Positions 49,348-61,440 of a stretch of DNA of 64,000 nucleotides are shown here, in pieces. The first letter of the stretch is position 1; the number at the start of each line of letters is the position of its first letter. This DNA is from Gigaspora margarita (taxonomy: Eukaryota > Glomeromycota > Glomeromycetes > Diversisporales > Gigasporaceae). Below the pieces are notes generated by a model that saw only the letters and a list, made by a program, of their open reading frames with translations, made no database searches and was not told the DNA's origin. The stretch is from positions 188,915 to 252,914 of the forward strand of contig WTPW01000627.1 of the NCBI GenBank assembly GCA_009809945.1, given 5' to 3'. The translations under genes were made by a program, and so were the position numbers.

Positions 49348-49357
49348 CTATTTTATA
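49348..49357 (-). promoter_or_regulatory. Possible TATA box of the microexon gene
   Basis: The minus strand reads TATAAAATAG here, about 140 nt upstream of the ATG at 49208. Next to it, GGTGGGCAAA and its inverted copy (49268-49277 and 49339-49349) could form a stem or a paired factor site in the leader. This is a motif match only, in AT-rich DNA where TATA-like strings are common. Confidence 0.35.
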
Positions 49358-49478
49358 GATATCTATATACTATATTTATAAGAAAATTGAAATTAAATTT
49401 TCGAGTGAAAAATCCGGATTAAAATCGAACATAACATACGGACGTATGTCAATCACATGTGTAAATGCATATCAATAC

Positions 49479-49901
49479 TGTAACTATTAAGGTGGGAGAG
49501 CGTATGCGTTTAACCAATTTAACTCTAATAGTTACTGGAAAGATAAGTTTCTGATTTACTCGAATAAAGGTCTCTTCAGCACTACACTAGCTTACTTCCT
49601 TTATTTTTCTTTAAGTAAAAACGGAGGGAACTTCTCTACTTCTCTCTATTGAAGTCAAATTCATTCGTTTATATACATTTGAATTTAATATACGACACGT
49701 TAATGTGTTGTTTGGTACGTTAACGTGTTGTTTAACACGCTACGTGCTATTCAACAATGGTACTACCTAAGCCTAACACGTTGACGTGCTATCGAGAATG
49801 TTAGTAATCCGTGCCCCTTAACACGTATACGTGCTAACACGTTAGCGTGTTATGAAGATTTTACAAAAAGGGGTGATTATATGTCAATCATCAAGTTTAC
49901 A
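49479..49901 (+). mobile_element. Possible LTR of a retroelement running into the assembly gap
   Basis: It starts TGTAACTATTAAGG and ends AAGTTTACA, followed by TGGATTTTGAC, which could be a primer-binding site beginning TGG. No partner repeat is visible because a gap starts 200 bp downstream. The call is tentative. Confidence 0.35.
49693..49855. promoter_or_regulatory. Cluster of six AACACGTNNACGTGTT-like palindromes
   Basis: Variants: GACACGTTAATGTGTT, TACGTTAACGTGTTG, AACACGCTACGTGCTA, AACACGTTGACGTGCTA, AACACGTATACGTGCTA and AACACGTTAGCGTGTTA, within 165 bp. Dyad sites with CACGT/ACGTG half-sites resemble binding sites for bHLH or bZIP dimers. That is inference. Confidence 0.5.
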
Positions 49902-50097
49902 TGGATTTTGACTAACATTTAATGAATTATACAAAAATAGAAATGAAGTTATCTATACTAAATAAAGAGAAGATCTATTTACAAATGGGTAAACTAATCT
50001 GGAAATTCGAATCTCTAATGTCACAATTTCGCAATACTATAAAAAAGGATTGTCTAAAATTTGTGAAAAAATGTCTAAAAAAGCGCCATTCTGTCTA

Positions 50098-50684
50098 NNN
50101 NNNNNNNNNNNNNNNNNNNNNNNNNNNNNNNNNNNNNNNNNNNNNNNNNNNNNNNNNNNNNNNNNNNNNNNNNNNNNNNNNNNNNNNNNNNNNNNNNNNN
50201 NNNNNNNNNNNNNNNNNNNNNNNNNNNNNNNNNNNNNNNNNNNNNNNNNNNNNNNNNNNNNNNNNNNNNNNNNNNNNNNNNNNNNNNNNNNNNNNNNNNN
50301 NNNNNNNNNNNNNNNNNNNNNNNNNNNNNNNNNNNNNNNNNNNNNNNNNNNNNNNNNNNNNNNNNNNNNNNNNNNNNNNNNNNNNNNNNNNNNNNNNNNN
50401 NNNNNNNNNNNNNNNNNNNNNNNNNNNNNNNNNNNNNNNNNNNNNNNNNNNNNNNNNNNNNNNNNNNNNNNNNNNNNNNNNNNNNNNNNNNNNNNNNNNN
50501 NNNNNNNNNNNNNNNNNNNNNNNNNNNNNNNNNNNNNNNNNNNNNNNNNNNNNNNNNNNNNNNNNNNNNNNNNNNNNNNNNNNNNNNNNNNNNNNNNNNN
50601 NNNNNNNNNNNNNNNNNNNNNNNNNNNNNNNNNNNNNNNNNNNNNNNNNNNNNNNNNNNNNNNNNNNNNNNNNNNNNNNNNNNN
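50098..50684. other. Assembly gap (N run)
   Basis: Unknown bases, followed by a run of T. Translations across it mean nothing. Confidence 0.99.
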
Positions 50685-50743
50685 TTTTTTTTTTTTTTTT
50701 TAGTATGAATTATCAAAGCATATACTGTATAGTTAGGTTAGAA

Positions 50744-52624
50744 CAGTGATGGTAAATGACCTGAAATGACCCAAATGACTCAAATGACAAATGACTAGTC
50801 ATTGGGTCATTTCGAGGCTCAAATGACCTAGAAGGTCATTTAACATAGGTTAGTTAATATTCTAATGCTCTTTGGCCAATCAGAATTGGCCGCCAAACAA
50901 AATTAAAACATAATCAATAATTGTAGCTATAAGTCAATTAATATTTATGTCTTAAGTATAGGGCTGTAAATCGATTCTAAAAATTATAATCGATGATCGA
51001 ATCCCTAAAATCGTTTTAGAATCGATGATCGAATCTTCTGATTTATCATACTGAGCTTTAATCTGTTTTGTACTGTTAAATGCTATAAATAATATAAATT
51101 TAATTTTTTAATTAATGTATAAAAAAACAATAAATAGAATAATTATATAAAATAAAATATAAATTAAAAAATCGTGGAGAAAAAAGCGAATGCGAAAAAA
51201 ACTCCACTCTAAAATCAAATTATTTTTAATCTATCATCTTCATTTAATTTATTATTTTCGATTAATGAAATATTTTGTTGTTTTTCAAGTTGACGACGTT
51301 TAGTTCTTGTTGTAGTAGCCATATTGATACGAACAAAAAATAAGCACTCAATTAATTTATTTGTATCGAATATTTATATATTTAACAACTATTATAAAAA
51401 ATAGAGTACCGTACATTCGATAATTAAAATCTTTATGCTTATTATTTGTATTCAGCCATTTTATAATTATTAGTTTTATACTTACGGACTATTACAATGT
51501 TTTAATAAATATTCTTTGCTTTTAAATATATAAGAAAATATAATGCTGTGTTTGTTATTAAAAACAATAAGACACAAGCCATTCTATAACTGATAATATT
51601 TATTAATACTGTCGCTAATTTTTAATATTCTCGGTTTTTTGATAATCATATAGAAAATATAAACGGTTGTGTTTGTTACTATTTAACTTATTATTTTTCA
51701 AAGCCTCTATAACTATCTAAAATCACATCGTTGTAACTAATTAAAAATTATAAGGCGTATTATGTTTTTAAACTTTAAGCCTATTGTTTTCAATAATAAG
51801 CATAGCTTTATATTTTTTTACACATACACTTAAAACGAAGAGAATATTTATCAAAAATTTATGCATTTAAATATTTAATATAAAACCAATATATAATTAG
51901 AATCGATTCTAACCTTAGAATCGATTTCAGAATATTTAATCGTTTGTAAAAACGATTAAAACGATTATACAGAATGAGAATCGATTCTAATTCGATTAAC
52001 GATTAAAACGATTATTATAGAATCGATTTACAGCCCTACTTAAGTAAAGTTGTTTGAAATAATAAAGTGCATATTTCGAACACCTTACTTAAGACATAAA
52101 TATTAATTGGCTTAGTAACTTTTGGGACTTTAATATATAGCTAAGATTATCGATAAGGGAAGTAATAAAGTTTGATAACTTTTTATACGAGCAATTCAAC
52201 CAATAATATGCCAATGACCTAAATGAACTTAATAACCAAAATGATTTAATAGCTTGGAGTCATTTAAATTTCGATCAAACGATCGAGTTATTTACCATTC
52301 CTAGGTTGGACCGGGCATATAAACTTTTGGCCCGACCTAGCCCAACCCAGCTTACTTCGAAACCTATACGTATGAATTATCGTTATGCAGTTAAAGTTTC
52401 TATGTAAAAATATTAGATATGGGATACAAACTCTATATGCACGATGGTCCAATGACTAAATGACCCTCAAATGACCTCGGTCATTTCTAAATGACCATGG
52501 TCATTTGGTCACGAGTCATTTCTAAATGACCCAAAATTGAGATGACCGCTAATGATCGGTCATTTAAGGGTCATTTGAGGTCATTTGAAAAATTTGCAAA
52601 TGACCAGGTCATTTACCATCACTG
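50744..52624. mobile_element. hAT-like element, ATGACC family, carrying a nested element
   Basis: TSD GGTTAGAA lies at 50736-50743 and 52625-52632. The ends are CAGTGATGGTAAATGACCTG and (inverted) CAGTGATGGTAAATGACCTG, identical over at least 20 bp. Without the nested insert it is about 790 bp. The two halves near the insertion site (TAATATTTATGTCTTAAGTA and its inverse) show it was already fold-back. Confidence 0.9.
50959..52038. mobile_element. hAT-like element nested in the 50744-52624 element
   Basis: TSD CTTAAGTA lies at 50951-50958 and 52039-52046. The ends are TAGGGCTGTAAATCGATTCT and (inverted) TAGGGCTGTAAATCGATTCT. Subterminal AATCGATTCTAA strings are in both orientations. No transposase was recognised. 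Confidence 0.9.
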
Positions 52625-52990
52625 GGTTAGAATGTATTATATAGAATAGCTTAACTGACCTGTTTAAGCAGTTTAAGCGTAATAATGGAATAAAGTGATT
52701 TTATGCCTATTGAACCGGTTTTACTATTGGTCACCTCATACGTCATGAGGCAACTGATATCTAGGCACAACATACTGTATAAATCCAATTTAATAATAAT
52801 TTTAAAAAGTACTAGTAGTTAGGACGTCCAAATGTCCATGCTTAAGATAACTCAATACGTAATACATCTGTGTAGATTGGTCGCGCAACCAAAATTCCGG
52901 AACGGAATGGATCGGAATTGAGAATTTTTGCTAATGATCCAGTAATCCACGCGCTAAATTAGTGTTCTGACCCGTCACAAAAATCCCAAG

Positions 52991-53085
52991 CGAGTGAACA
53001 CTAGGTAATAAAAAAAATTCTGCTACAGGTCACCCGGGTGAACACAAGGTAATAGAAAAAATTTTGCTATGGGTCACCCGCGGAT
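52991..53085. repeat. Two tandem copies of a 50 bp unit
   Basis: GAGTGAACACTAGGTAATA to CTACAGGTCACCC is followed by GGTGAACACAAGGTAATAG to CTATGGGTCACCC. Related GGGTCACCC strings occur at 63240-63330. Confidence 0.6.
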
Positions 53086-53370
53086 GGGCAGTCTAATTCT
53101 AAAAAAAAAAAAAAAAAAAGGTAAAATTCAAAAAAAAAGTAGGTTTAAAAAAAGAGAAAGACAAATTAAATTAGAAAAAACCCCCCTCAAAAAATACCGT
53201 TTTACACTATTTTTACTAGAGACGTTATCCTGCTCCAACTGCCTAAAACTGGTTGGAATTCTGTTTGAAGCACATCTAAATAAAAACTGATTTTTGGAAC
53301 TCAGTTTATATAAATGCATTAATAATTATGCTTGCATAAGCAGTTTAATAAAACCTGCTATTGCTGTTAC

Positions 53371-53512
53371 CTGTTTTTTTTCTTTTGGTGATCATATCGC
53401 TATTACTTTTTTTCTTTTCTTTTGGTGACATATCGCTATTACTTATTTTTTCTTTTGGCGATCATATCATTATTACTTTTTTTTTTGCCAATCATTCATA
53501 TTGCTATTACTT
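53371..53512. repeat. Minisatellite, about four copies of a T-rich unit
   Basis: Units of roughly 35-50 bp carry TTTCTTTTGGTGATCATATC and CGCTATTACTT, repeated about four times with drift, directly upstream of the LINE endonuclease fragment. Apparent coding in this stretch is an artefact of the repeat. Confidence 0.65.
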
Positions 53513-53519
53513 TTTATTA

Positions 53520-56500
53520 AAGCAAATACATTTAAATTCGCTGATATTTTTTTTATCCAAGTTATTAAACTTCATTTCAGTCAATAATACCTACTCCATA
53601 CCCTTTTCATGGTGCAATAATACAAACAAATCAAGAATAGACCAAATTTGGCTATCAGAAATTTTATTAATGGGTCTGAAGAATTCAACTATAGAAGGTA
53701 TGTCCTTTACTACAGGTAGCAATCATCAACTTGTAGTAGCTACTATCCAAATGGAGCATTTAATTAAAAATTACAACAAAGCCTCTTCAAGAAAAAAATA
53801 GGCAATAAGATGGTTTCTTGTATGAAGAAGCCATCAAAGAAGATTGGCAAAACTATGCTGAAGATTTGAATGGTTTTTGAAAAGGAAGCTAGAGTCTGAA
53901 AAATGGGTTGAGAATCGCATAGCCAACCTTTCTTTAATGAACTATGGGCATATTTCAGCAAAGCATCATATCTGCTACAAATATAAACATACTGAAGAAA
54001 AAGATCTCACCAGAGGAGAGTAGAAAAGAAAGAAAGCAACCCAAGACAAATTTATAGGATGAAACAATAAAACTTAGCAAAATAGTAAGACTGCTACAAA
54101 AGTCAAGGGGTAAAAATTTGTACTTAGATGAGTTACAAAAGTGCAATGACACAATCAGATTTATTAATTAGAACCAGAAAACTAGAATACCAAAAGTTTT
54201 AGTCCCTATAGAAGAGGTAATCATGGATCTAAAGGGATGGTAAAAGTTTTTAAATTTGAGAGCAGTAGCAGAAAGGGCAAAAACAAGAAGACTAGAGATT
54301 GAGGAGCATATAGAAAATAGATGCGTGATAATTGAAAGTAATCAGAAGAAAATGCTTAGAAGCATTCTGAATAAGCCATGGAAATCAATCAAGTTGGACC
54401 AAATATTTGAAAAGAGGGCCAGAACATAAAATTGAAACTGAAAAAAAAGAGGTATTAAAAAGACAATATCACAATTTTAGTTTCAATATCAGAAAAGAAG
54501 AACATGGATGGACACAATGTCTAAAGAATGGAAGAAAATATATGAACCAATTAAAAGAATTAAAAAAGAATAGTATACAAATCTAGAAGCAGAAATTTCT
54601 TTAGAAGAATGGTATGTAGCAATCAAAGAAACTAAGATACCTCAGTATTTGGGCCCTCTAGAATCAGATTTAGGTTGATTAAACAAGCCAGTTTAAACTC
54701 TCAAGAAATTTTTATGCAATTGACCAACAAATGTTTATTATAGGGCAATATTCCAGATAAATAAAAAATATCGCAACTATATTTAATTCCTAAAAGTGAA
54801 GAGTAGAAGTACTTACTAAGTAATGCAAAACTGATGGCTTTGCTAGAGTCATTTAAAAAGTGTGTTACAAGAATTTTAAACAAAAGGTTAGCCAAAGTGA
54901 TAGTGGGGAATGAAATATTAAATGGCCCAAACTTTGCGGAGTTACCCAGTTGCTCTACTGAAGATCTAATACATATCATAAACATGCTAATGGAGGATGC
55001 AAAAGAAAATAAAAATGAAATGTGGATTATGTTTCAAGTTATGCATAAAGTATTTGATTCAGTATCTTTGTCATCATTAGAATCAGCTATAAATAGAATA
55101 AAATTACCAAGTAAAATAGTCAAACTGGTTATAAATCTCTTTAAAAAAGAAAAGCAAGAGTAATCATTGTAGTAGGAACAACAGATCCATATGAAACAGC
55201 AGGTGGAATTAACTGAAAAGAGGTTCTATCACCTCCTTTGGTATATCTTTTATGACACTCTTCTGTGTTGCATAGCTAGTAGAGAAGAGATAGAGTATAA
55301 AATCAAAACAGAAGAAACAACAGATTGAGCCAGACAGTCATAAAACAATCAATAATCAAACATGCAGTGCTAGCTTATGCAGATGATACTATATGGATTG
55401 CAAATAGCAAATCACAGCTTGGAAAAATAATAGAAATAGCAAATGAATTCTTTGAATTAAATAATATACAGAAAAATGCAAAGAAGTCTGAGCTAGTAGT
55501 TCTGCACTCAAGTTTATGAAAAGAAGAAAGATGTGTGCATTTCAGAGACGAGTTAGTTATGCAGAAAATTTAGATACAATGATAAGGTTTTTGGGAGTAT
55601 GACTATATAGAAAGATAAAAGAGTTGTTGATAAGGAAGAAAGCACATAACATAGTAAGACAATTCACAATAGTATTGAACTGGAAAAAGCTCTATTAAGC
55701 TAATTGGCATATGTTAACAACAGATGTCTGCTCCTGAAGTTTAGCTACATATTGCAACTTTCAAAACTGCCAATTAAGGCTCTAAACAGCAAATATTAGT
55801 AGTTAGCCTTACATTAGAATGGTCAAGTATAAGCTAGACATTATACAGAAGGTGGTAATTATATTGTCTTACACAAAGGACTCTTAGGGTGTAAAGCTTT
55901 GGCCCAAGAAATAGTAGTCAAGCAGGTCACAGAACTACAAAAAAGAACTCCAAAAATAATATAATAGAACTAACTCTGTTAAGAGCTAAACAAGGCTTCT
56001 GTGTTGCATGCATAACAGAGGACACAGAACTTGAAAATGAAAAAATATGGCTCAAAAGAGTTTGAAAAGATAATCTAACATGTATGTCTCTTCTTAAAGC
56101 CAGGTCTATTGGCATCACATTTTAAACAAAATGATTGTCTATCTGTATTGAAAGCAAAGGAACAAAAATTCAAGAGATAGTTGGTGTATAAACCTTTGTT
56201 AAAGCATATAAATCCTTAAGCAAGCTGAATTTGTTCTTTATAGAACAGCTAGTGGATAGAAAGATAGAGAAGTTAATCTCATGGCAAGAGCTTAAATTAA
56301 TTAAGAGAGAACATAGTCGAGGCAGGAAAGCAAATTGGTTTATAGATATAGAAAAAACATTGCTAGCAAATAGTATATCAAGACACATAAAAGAGCCTTA
56401 GATGAAAAAAATGAGCAATTCACTTGCCTTGAAATGGAATCCAAACAAGGTCTCAGAAGACAAAAGGAAGAAAGAAATAATAAGTTTTTTTTTAAATAAG

Positions 56501-58270
56501 AAGGGTAAAGTTATAATTGGTAAAATTGTAGATAAAAAGGAAAAGTACTTTCTGGTACAAGTAGAAAATGTACAAGCTTAGTTTGACACAGTAGAAAGAC
56601 CATGCCAGGGAATAAATTACTTGGAAGAGGAAAAGGTAGAACACTTCTTATCAGTACAAATAGTAAGGTGCTTGGTGTTATATCTAACACAGTAGCACAG
56701 AACTTAGCAAAGTATAAAATCCTTTTAGATCAGCTAAGCAAGCCCAATGCAGAAAGTAAAGCAGATGCTTTATTGGAGATATCATATAGTAAAGTGAACA
56801 GAGTGGAAATTCAAGATCACATAGTCAAATTAATCCAAATACAAGAGTTGGGCAGTGAGCTAACAAATAGTCTTACCATGTTTTGTTGGCAGCAGAAGGT
56901 AATAGTTTTCAAGTATATGCAGACAGGTTGTTAGTTGAAAAAGTTGGTATAAAAGTAATGGGAGCTAGTTAGATATACTTAGACTCATCTAAAAGTCATA
57001 AATTAGTAGAAAAAAAGTCAAGTTTAGTTTTTGGCCTTTATCAACAAAGGCAGAATTGGTAGCAATATGGATAATGGTATTAATAGCACCAAAAGAAATA
57101 TATTTAGTTATTAATACAGATAGTGTGGCAGCAATTGCAAGCCTGGACATAGAGGTACAGCTAGAGCTTTTCATCATTGGAGCAAAAAAAAATTATGGCC
57201 TGATTGAAAATTGAAATAAAATTCAATAAAATCAAGGGTTATAGTGGAGAGAAATAGAACAAAAAAGCTAATAAGTTAGCAAAAGAAAGTTCAAAACTTG
57301 CAAAACTCAAAAATTTAAATTTAAAAAACAATATCAGACTTGATAGGTTTCTAATGTGAAAAGGAATGTATATAGAGATGCACTCTGTCTATTCATTATG
57401 TGGCTCTTTGAGTTCAAAGTTGGTTTGAATTTTAAGTACTCAAAAGCTATAAGCCAAATAGAACCAGATAAGGAAATAGTTAAGTATTTATGGCCTTTGT
57501 TCTAGAAGAACATAAAAGAAAAGACTGGGGTCAGATGTAAATCTTTGAGAACAAGTAGAAGAGTAGCTTTTGGATTGAAGTGTATAATAGATAAAGCATC
57601 AACTTGTCAGTTCTCAAGTGAAGAAGAGCTGACATTTATCCTGAAAGCAATTGCATTATATGTAACAAAGAAAAGGAGAAACTCTCAATCACATGACCAA
57701 GTGTGATTATTATGTAATGCACTAGTTAAATATAGAAGGTATGGCCTTTTTAATAGCGCAAAAAGAAAATTCTACAAGAATTTCTTTCAGATTGGACAAA
57801 GATGAGCTAAGAAAAGCCATATTCAGAGAAAGTATTCTAGAAATCCAGGAGCTTAAGAAAAGCATAATAAGGGTCTCTTCTCATAAAATGTAATGACAAG
57901 GCTTTGAACTGTTTTAGAAGAAAGAAAAGCAATATTGGATTTCATAGAAAGTTACAAATTGATAGTAAAAAAATGGCTTTCACAATCTTGTATGGCAAAC
58001 CTAATGCAATATAGTAGCAAAATGGGAAGCACAAATAGGTATAGCAAAAAACCTGAAGAGGAGAAAGACCAAACAGAATTCTGAAAACACAAGGTCAAAT
58101 TTGTTTTGCTCAAAAAAAAAGAAGCAGTAGATCCAGGTCCATCCAATAGGGTGTCAATAAAGAATATTAAGGTTGAACTGCAAAAGAAAAAAGACAAAGA
58201 AAATGATATAAGGAAATTGTATGAAGAAGCGATAGATAATCTTATATGTAATAGCATTTAGCCATATTGG
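53520..58270 (+). mobile_element. LINE, decayed, endonuclease end, reverse transcriptase and RNase H
   Basis: Plus-strand order: the endonuclease C-terminal part with SRIDQIWLSEILL (about 53628-53665), where NHQLVV replaces the usual SDHNLV. Reverse transcriptase follows: GPNFAELPSCSTEDLIHIIN and VFDSVSLSSLESAINRIKLP at 54834-55163, then LAYADDTIWIANSKS at 55370-55420. RNase H comes last, with STKAELVAIW (57041-57070) and VINTDSVAAIA (about 57107-57139). The A-E-L of STKAEL and the D of NTDS are RNase H active-site positions. Frames are broken in over ten places. The 5' part is missing, starting inside the endonuclease, as expected from incomplete reverse transcription. The 3' boundary is not sharp. 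Confidence 0.88.
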
Positions 58271-58413
58271 ATCAGTTTTTGACAGAGCTGATTGTAATCC
58301 CAAGTTTTCTATCGAAAACTAGTGCAACAGGTCATATCTGGGCATCTTAGGATAGCTGAATAATGCCAGGCTTGCAATTGGGGAACTTAGAATATAAAAA
58401 TCATAGATTACTA

Positions 58414-58727
58414 TATAGCGCGCCATAAATTACCCCATTAAATAGTACCTCATAAATTAGTATCTGGGTACTGTATTAGTCTAATGGCCTTGAAGATTGA
58501 TATATACCTGGGTACTATATTGTTCACGCAGCCTTAAAAATTTATTTATGCTGAGTACTATCCCCAGAAAAACTATTATATATTCACTCCTGCTGAACAC
58601 AGTACCCCCTACCAAACATAGTACCCCCATCCATAGTACTCCCATCTATACACAGTACTCAGGGGGTACTATTTGTGGTTAATACGAGTTTCCTGATTAA
58701 TACCCAGGGTATTTATGGAGCACTATA
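58414..58727. mobile_element. 314 bp inverted-repeat element with GTACTAT-rich core
   Basis: The ends are TATAGCGCGCCATAAATTAC and (inverted) TATAGTGCTCCATAAATACC. Inside, GGGTACTATATTG, CAGTACCCCC and GTACTCAGGGGGTAC occur repeatedly. No duplication could be fixed because of the TA-rich flanks. Confidence 0.6.
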
Positions 58728-59886
58728 CAGTGGTATATAAACTTATTAATATAGCACCAACAAGCAGTATTGTTATTCAGACCAGACCTGGACTCAGACC
58801 AGACTGGACTTGAACCAGACTCAGACAGAGCTATTTATGTCTGTTGGACAGTTCAGACAGTTATATGGCTTAAAATGATAGTTACTTCACTATAACAAAA
58901 GTGATGTATATACAATTATAAATTAGAACTTGCTAGTTGAAAGCTGCATGCTATTTCAAAACTTACTAATCTAAAACTTACCTGCTAATCAAAAACATTA
59001 GAATTAGCTTAGCTTTAGAAAATATTAATAGCCTGGTTTGGTTTAGTCTGGTTTATTTTGGTCAGGCTTTGGTCTAATTTATTATACTGTCTCAGTCTAT
59101 AGTCTAGAGTTAATTAAACCAGACTAATCCAGACCAGTCTGGTCTTAAGACTAACTGCAAACTAATTTTTTCTAGATTTGAATCAGTCTTAAAACTAAAT
59201 ATGATCTATTGATTTAAGATGACTATATAACATCTCTACTTAGTCTACTTACTGCTAGTTTAAAGCAATCTAATTTAATTTAGTCTACCCGCTAGTTTAA
59301 AATATATTATATTATATATATATATATATAAATAATCTAAAAAATATTTAATAAATACTGTAATTAAAATTGTTTTAAAGATACATACTCAATTCCAATA
59401 ATAAAAATTTAAATAGTAAAAAAAAATTATATTTATTTAATTTTAGTTATATATTATTTTTTTTTGCATACTTTAATCTATATTATACACTTTTAATTTC
59501 TAATCAAAACTAATTTACCAAATTTTATGTTTAAACAAATCTCAACCCATCTTTAACTAAACATTAATCAGAACCCAATCTTTATCATTAACTAATTCCA
59601 ATTCTAAATTGTTTACTAATCATTGAAATCAAAATAGTACAGTAAATTAAGTTTACAAATCAAGAACAAAATAAATACTCAATTACCATTGCATAAACCC
59701 TTCAATTAAAATTAGCCTTTACCATTACAATGTGCCCATCTGTGTTAAAAGTATTCTGATTGGCTTGCTTATACAAGCACACAAATATAAGTACTTTCAA
59801 AAGAAGCTTTTACATGTTTATAAGGGCTTATGGCCATCAACCCTACTTGTGATATAAATAAAAAAAACATTAGTTGATAAAATTAT
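58728..59886. other. Degenerate CAGACCAGAC-rich patch and AT-rich DNA
   Basis: 58776-59165 holds many CAGACCAGACTGG and CCAGACTAATCC strings in both orientations, akin to the ends of the 7175-9007 element. A TA microsatellite lies at 59310-59330. No gene seen. Confidence 0.45.
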
Positions 59887-60342
59887 CACTGTTTGCATAT
59901 TGATGAAACTTTGATCAAATTTGTAGATTGCTGCACATCTATACAAGCACCTGATTGTATGATTGTAGAGTATCTTTTTGACTTTATTATATATTTATAT
60001 AATTGTGCACTGGACAACAATCAGGTGATTATTCAAGTGACTATGTAAATGTGCAGAACTCCAAATTTGATCAAAGTTATATCAATATGGGGTCTTTGCC
60101 TTAAAAATGACCTTATGGGACTATGTAAATCTTATAAATAAAAATTAAAGTTTCTAGCCATCCAGTAATCCAATTCAAATAAACTTCTTTTTATTTTGTA
60201 AAACTTAATAAGCTCTACAAAATAAAAAAAAGTTTATTTGGATTGGATTACTGGATGGCTAGAAATTTTAATTTTTATTTATAGGATCTACATTGTCCTG
60301 TAAGGTCATTTTCAAGGCAAAGACCCCATATGCAAACAGCGG
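59887..60342. mobile_element. Fold-back element with nested palindrome
   Basis: CACTGTTTGCATATTGAT on the left and ATATGCAAACAGCGG on the right form the ends. CTTTGATCAAATTTG occurs in both arms. The right arm is cut by the element at 60089-60327. Confidence 0.65.
60089..60327. mobile_element. 239 bp palindromic element nested in a fold-back element
   Basis: GGGGTCTTTGCCTTAAAAAT and (inverted) GGGGTCTTTGCCTTGAAAAT. ATAT flanks it on both sides (60085-60088 and 60328-60331). Removing it restores CAATATGCAAACAG, matching the inverse of the other arm. Confidence 0.8.
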
Positions 60343-60499
60343 TAAATCAGAAAGTAAATCCTTATTATCCATAAATATAAAGATTATTTTTAATCACGAA
60401 CTAAAAATTAGTAAATAAAGTCTATAATCAAGAGCATAAATTTAAATCAGTAAGTAATTCTTCGTACCTGCTTATGATATGCTATGAATTCTTAATGTA

Positions 60500-61440
60500 G
60501 ATACATAATTTGGTTCAATTTCTAATATAATAATTTATTTAAACCAGCAAGTGTTTATATTTTTTCATTATGCAATAAGTTCTTTACAATTTTTAATACC
60601 TATGCATTATATAGTTCAATTTCTAATAATTTATTTAAATTTACAGATAATTCTCTATGCCTTTTCATCATGCAATAAGTTTCTTTGCAAACTCTTAATA
60701 CCCTATGCATCATTTGGTTCAATTTTTAATAATTTAAATCCACAAATAATTCTTCATATTTGCTTATTATGAACTAAATTGCATTATGATCTTTTAATGC
60801 AAATGCATCATTTGGATCAATTTCTAATAAGTATTTAGATCCATAAATAGTTCTCTATACCTGTTTATTATGTGATAAGTTTCTTAACAAACTCTTAATG
60901 CCCATGCATTATTTGTTCAATTTCTAAAGATTTATTTAAATCTACAAATGTTTCTTCAAATTTACTTATTATGAATAAATTGTACCATGACCTTTTAATA
61001 CAAATATATCATTTAGTTTAATTTCCAATAATTTATTTAAATTAGCAAATAGTTCTTCATACCTGTTCATCATATGAGAAGTTTCTCTATAAACTCTTAA
61101 TATTATGCATCAATTAGTTCAATTTCTAACATTTATTTAAATCTGCAAGTGATTCTTCATACTGCTTACTGTATTATAAAATAATTGCACCATAACATTT
61201 TGCATCATTTGGTTTAATTTATTTAAATCTACAAGTAATTCTTCATATCTGTCTAAGCTATAGGTTTTCTTAATACAAATGCATTGTTTGGTCTAATTTC
61301 TAACAACTTATTTAAATTCCTGAGCAATTCTTTATTTCTGCCTAAGAGATAAGTTTCTTTACAATTTCTAAATGTATCTGTTATCATTTGTTCAATTCTT
61401 AGTGATTTATTTAAATCTGAAATATGTCTCTACATACCAC
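60500..61440 (-). pseudogene. Fossil TPR array of about ten repeats
   Basis: No ORF survives, but the minus strand carries the motif for LNKLLEIE about every 80-105 bp. On the plus strand it appears as TTCAATTTCTAATAATTTATT variants near 60518, 60621, 60717, 60816, 60917, 61018, 61116, 61210, 61290 and 61392. Most spacings are close to 102 bp, which is 34 codons, the length of one tetratricopeptide repeat. Short readable pieces include KYEELFVDLN and LKIEPNDA. Frameshifts lie between and within repeats. Same family as the fragment at 25.7-26.0 kb. No N-terminal domain is seen. Confidence 0.75.

Noticed and set aside
49922-50749. Long open frames of 213-275 codons across 50.0-50.7 kb
   Set aside because: Nearly all residues come from the run of unknown bases; there is no real coding evidence.
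57952-58257. 101-codon minus frame
   Set aside because: Antisense shadow of the plus-strand LINE.
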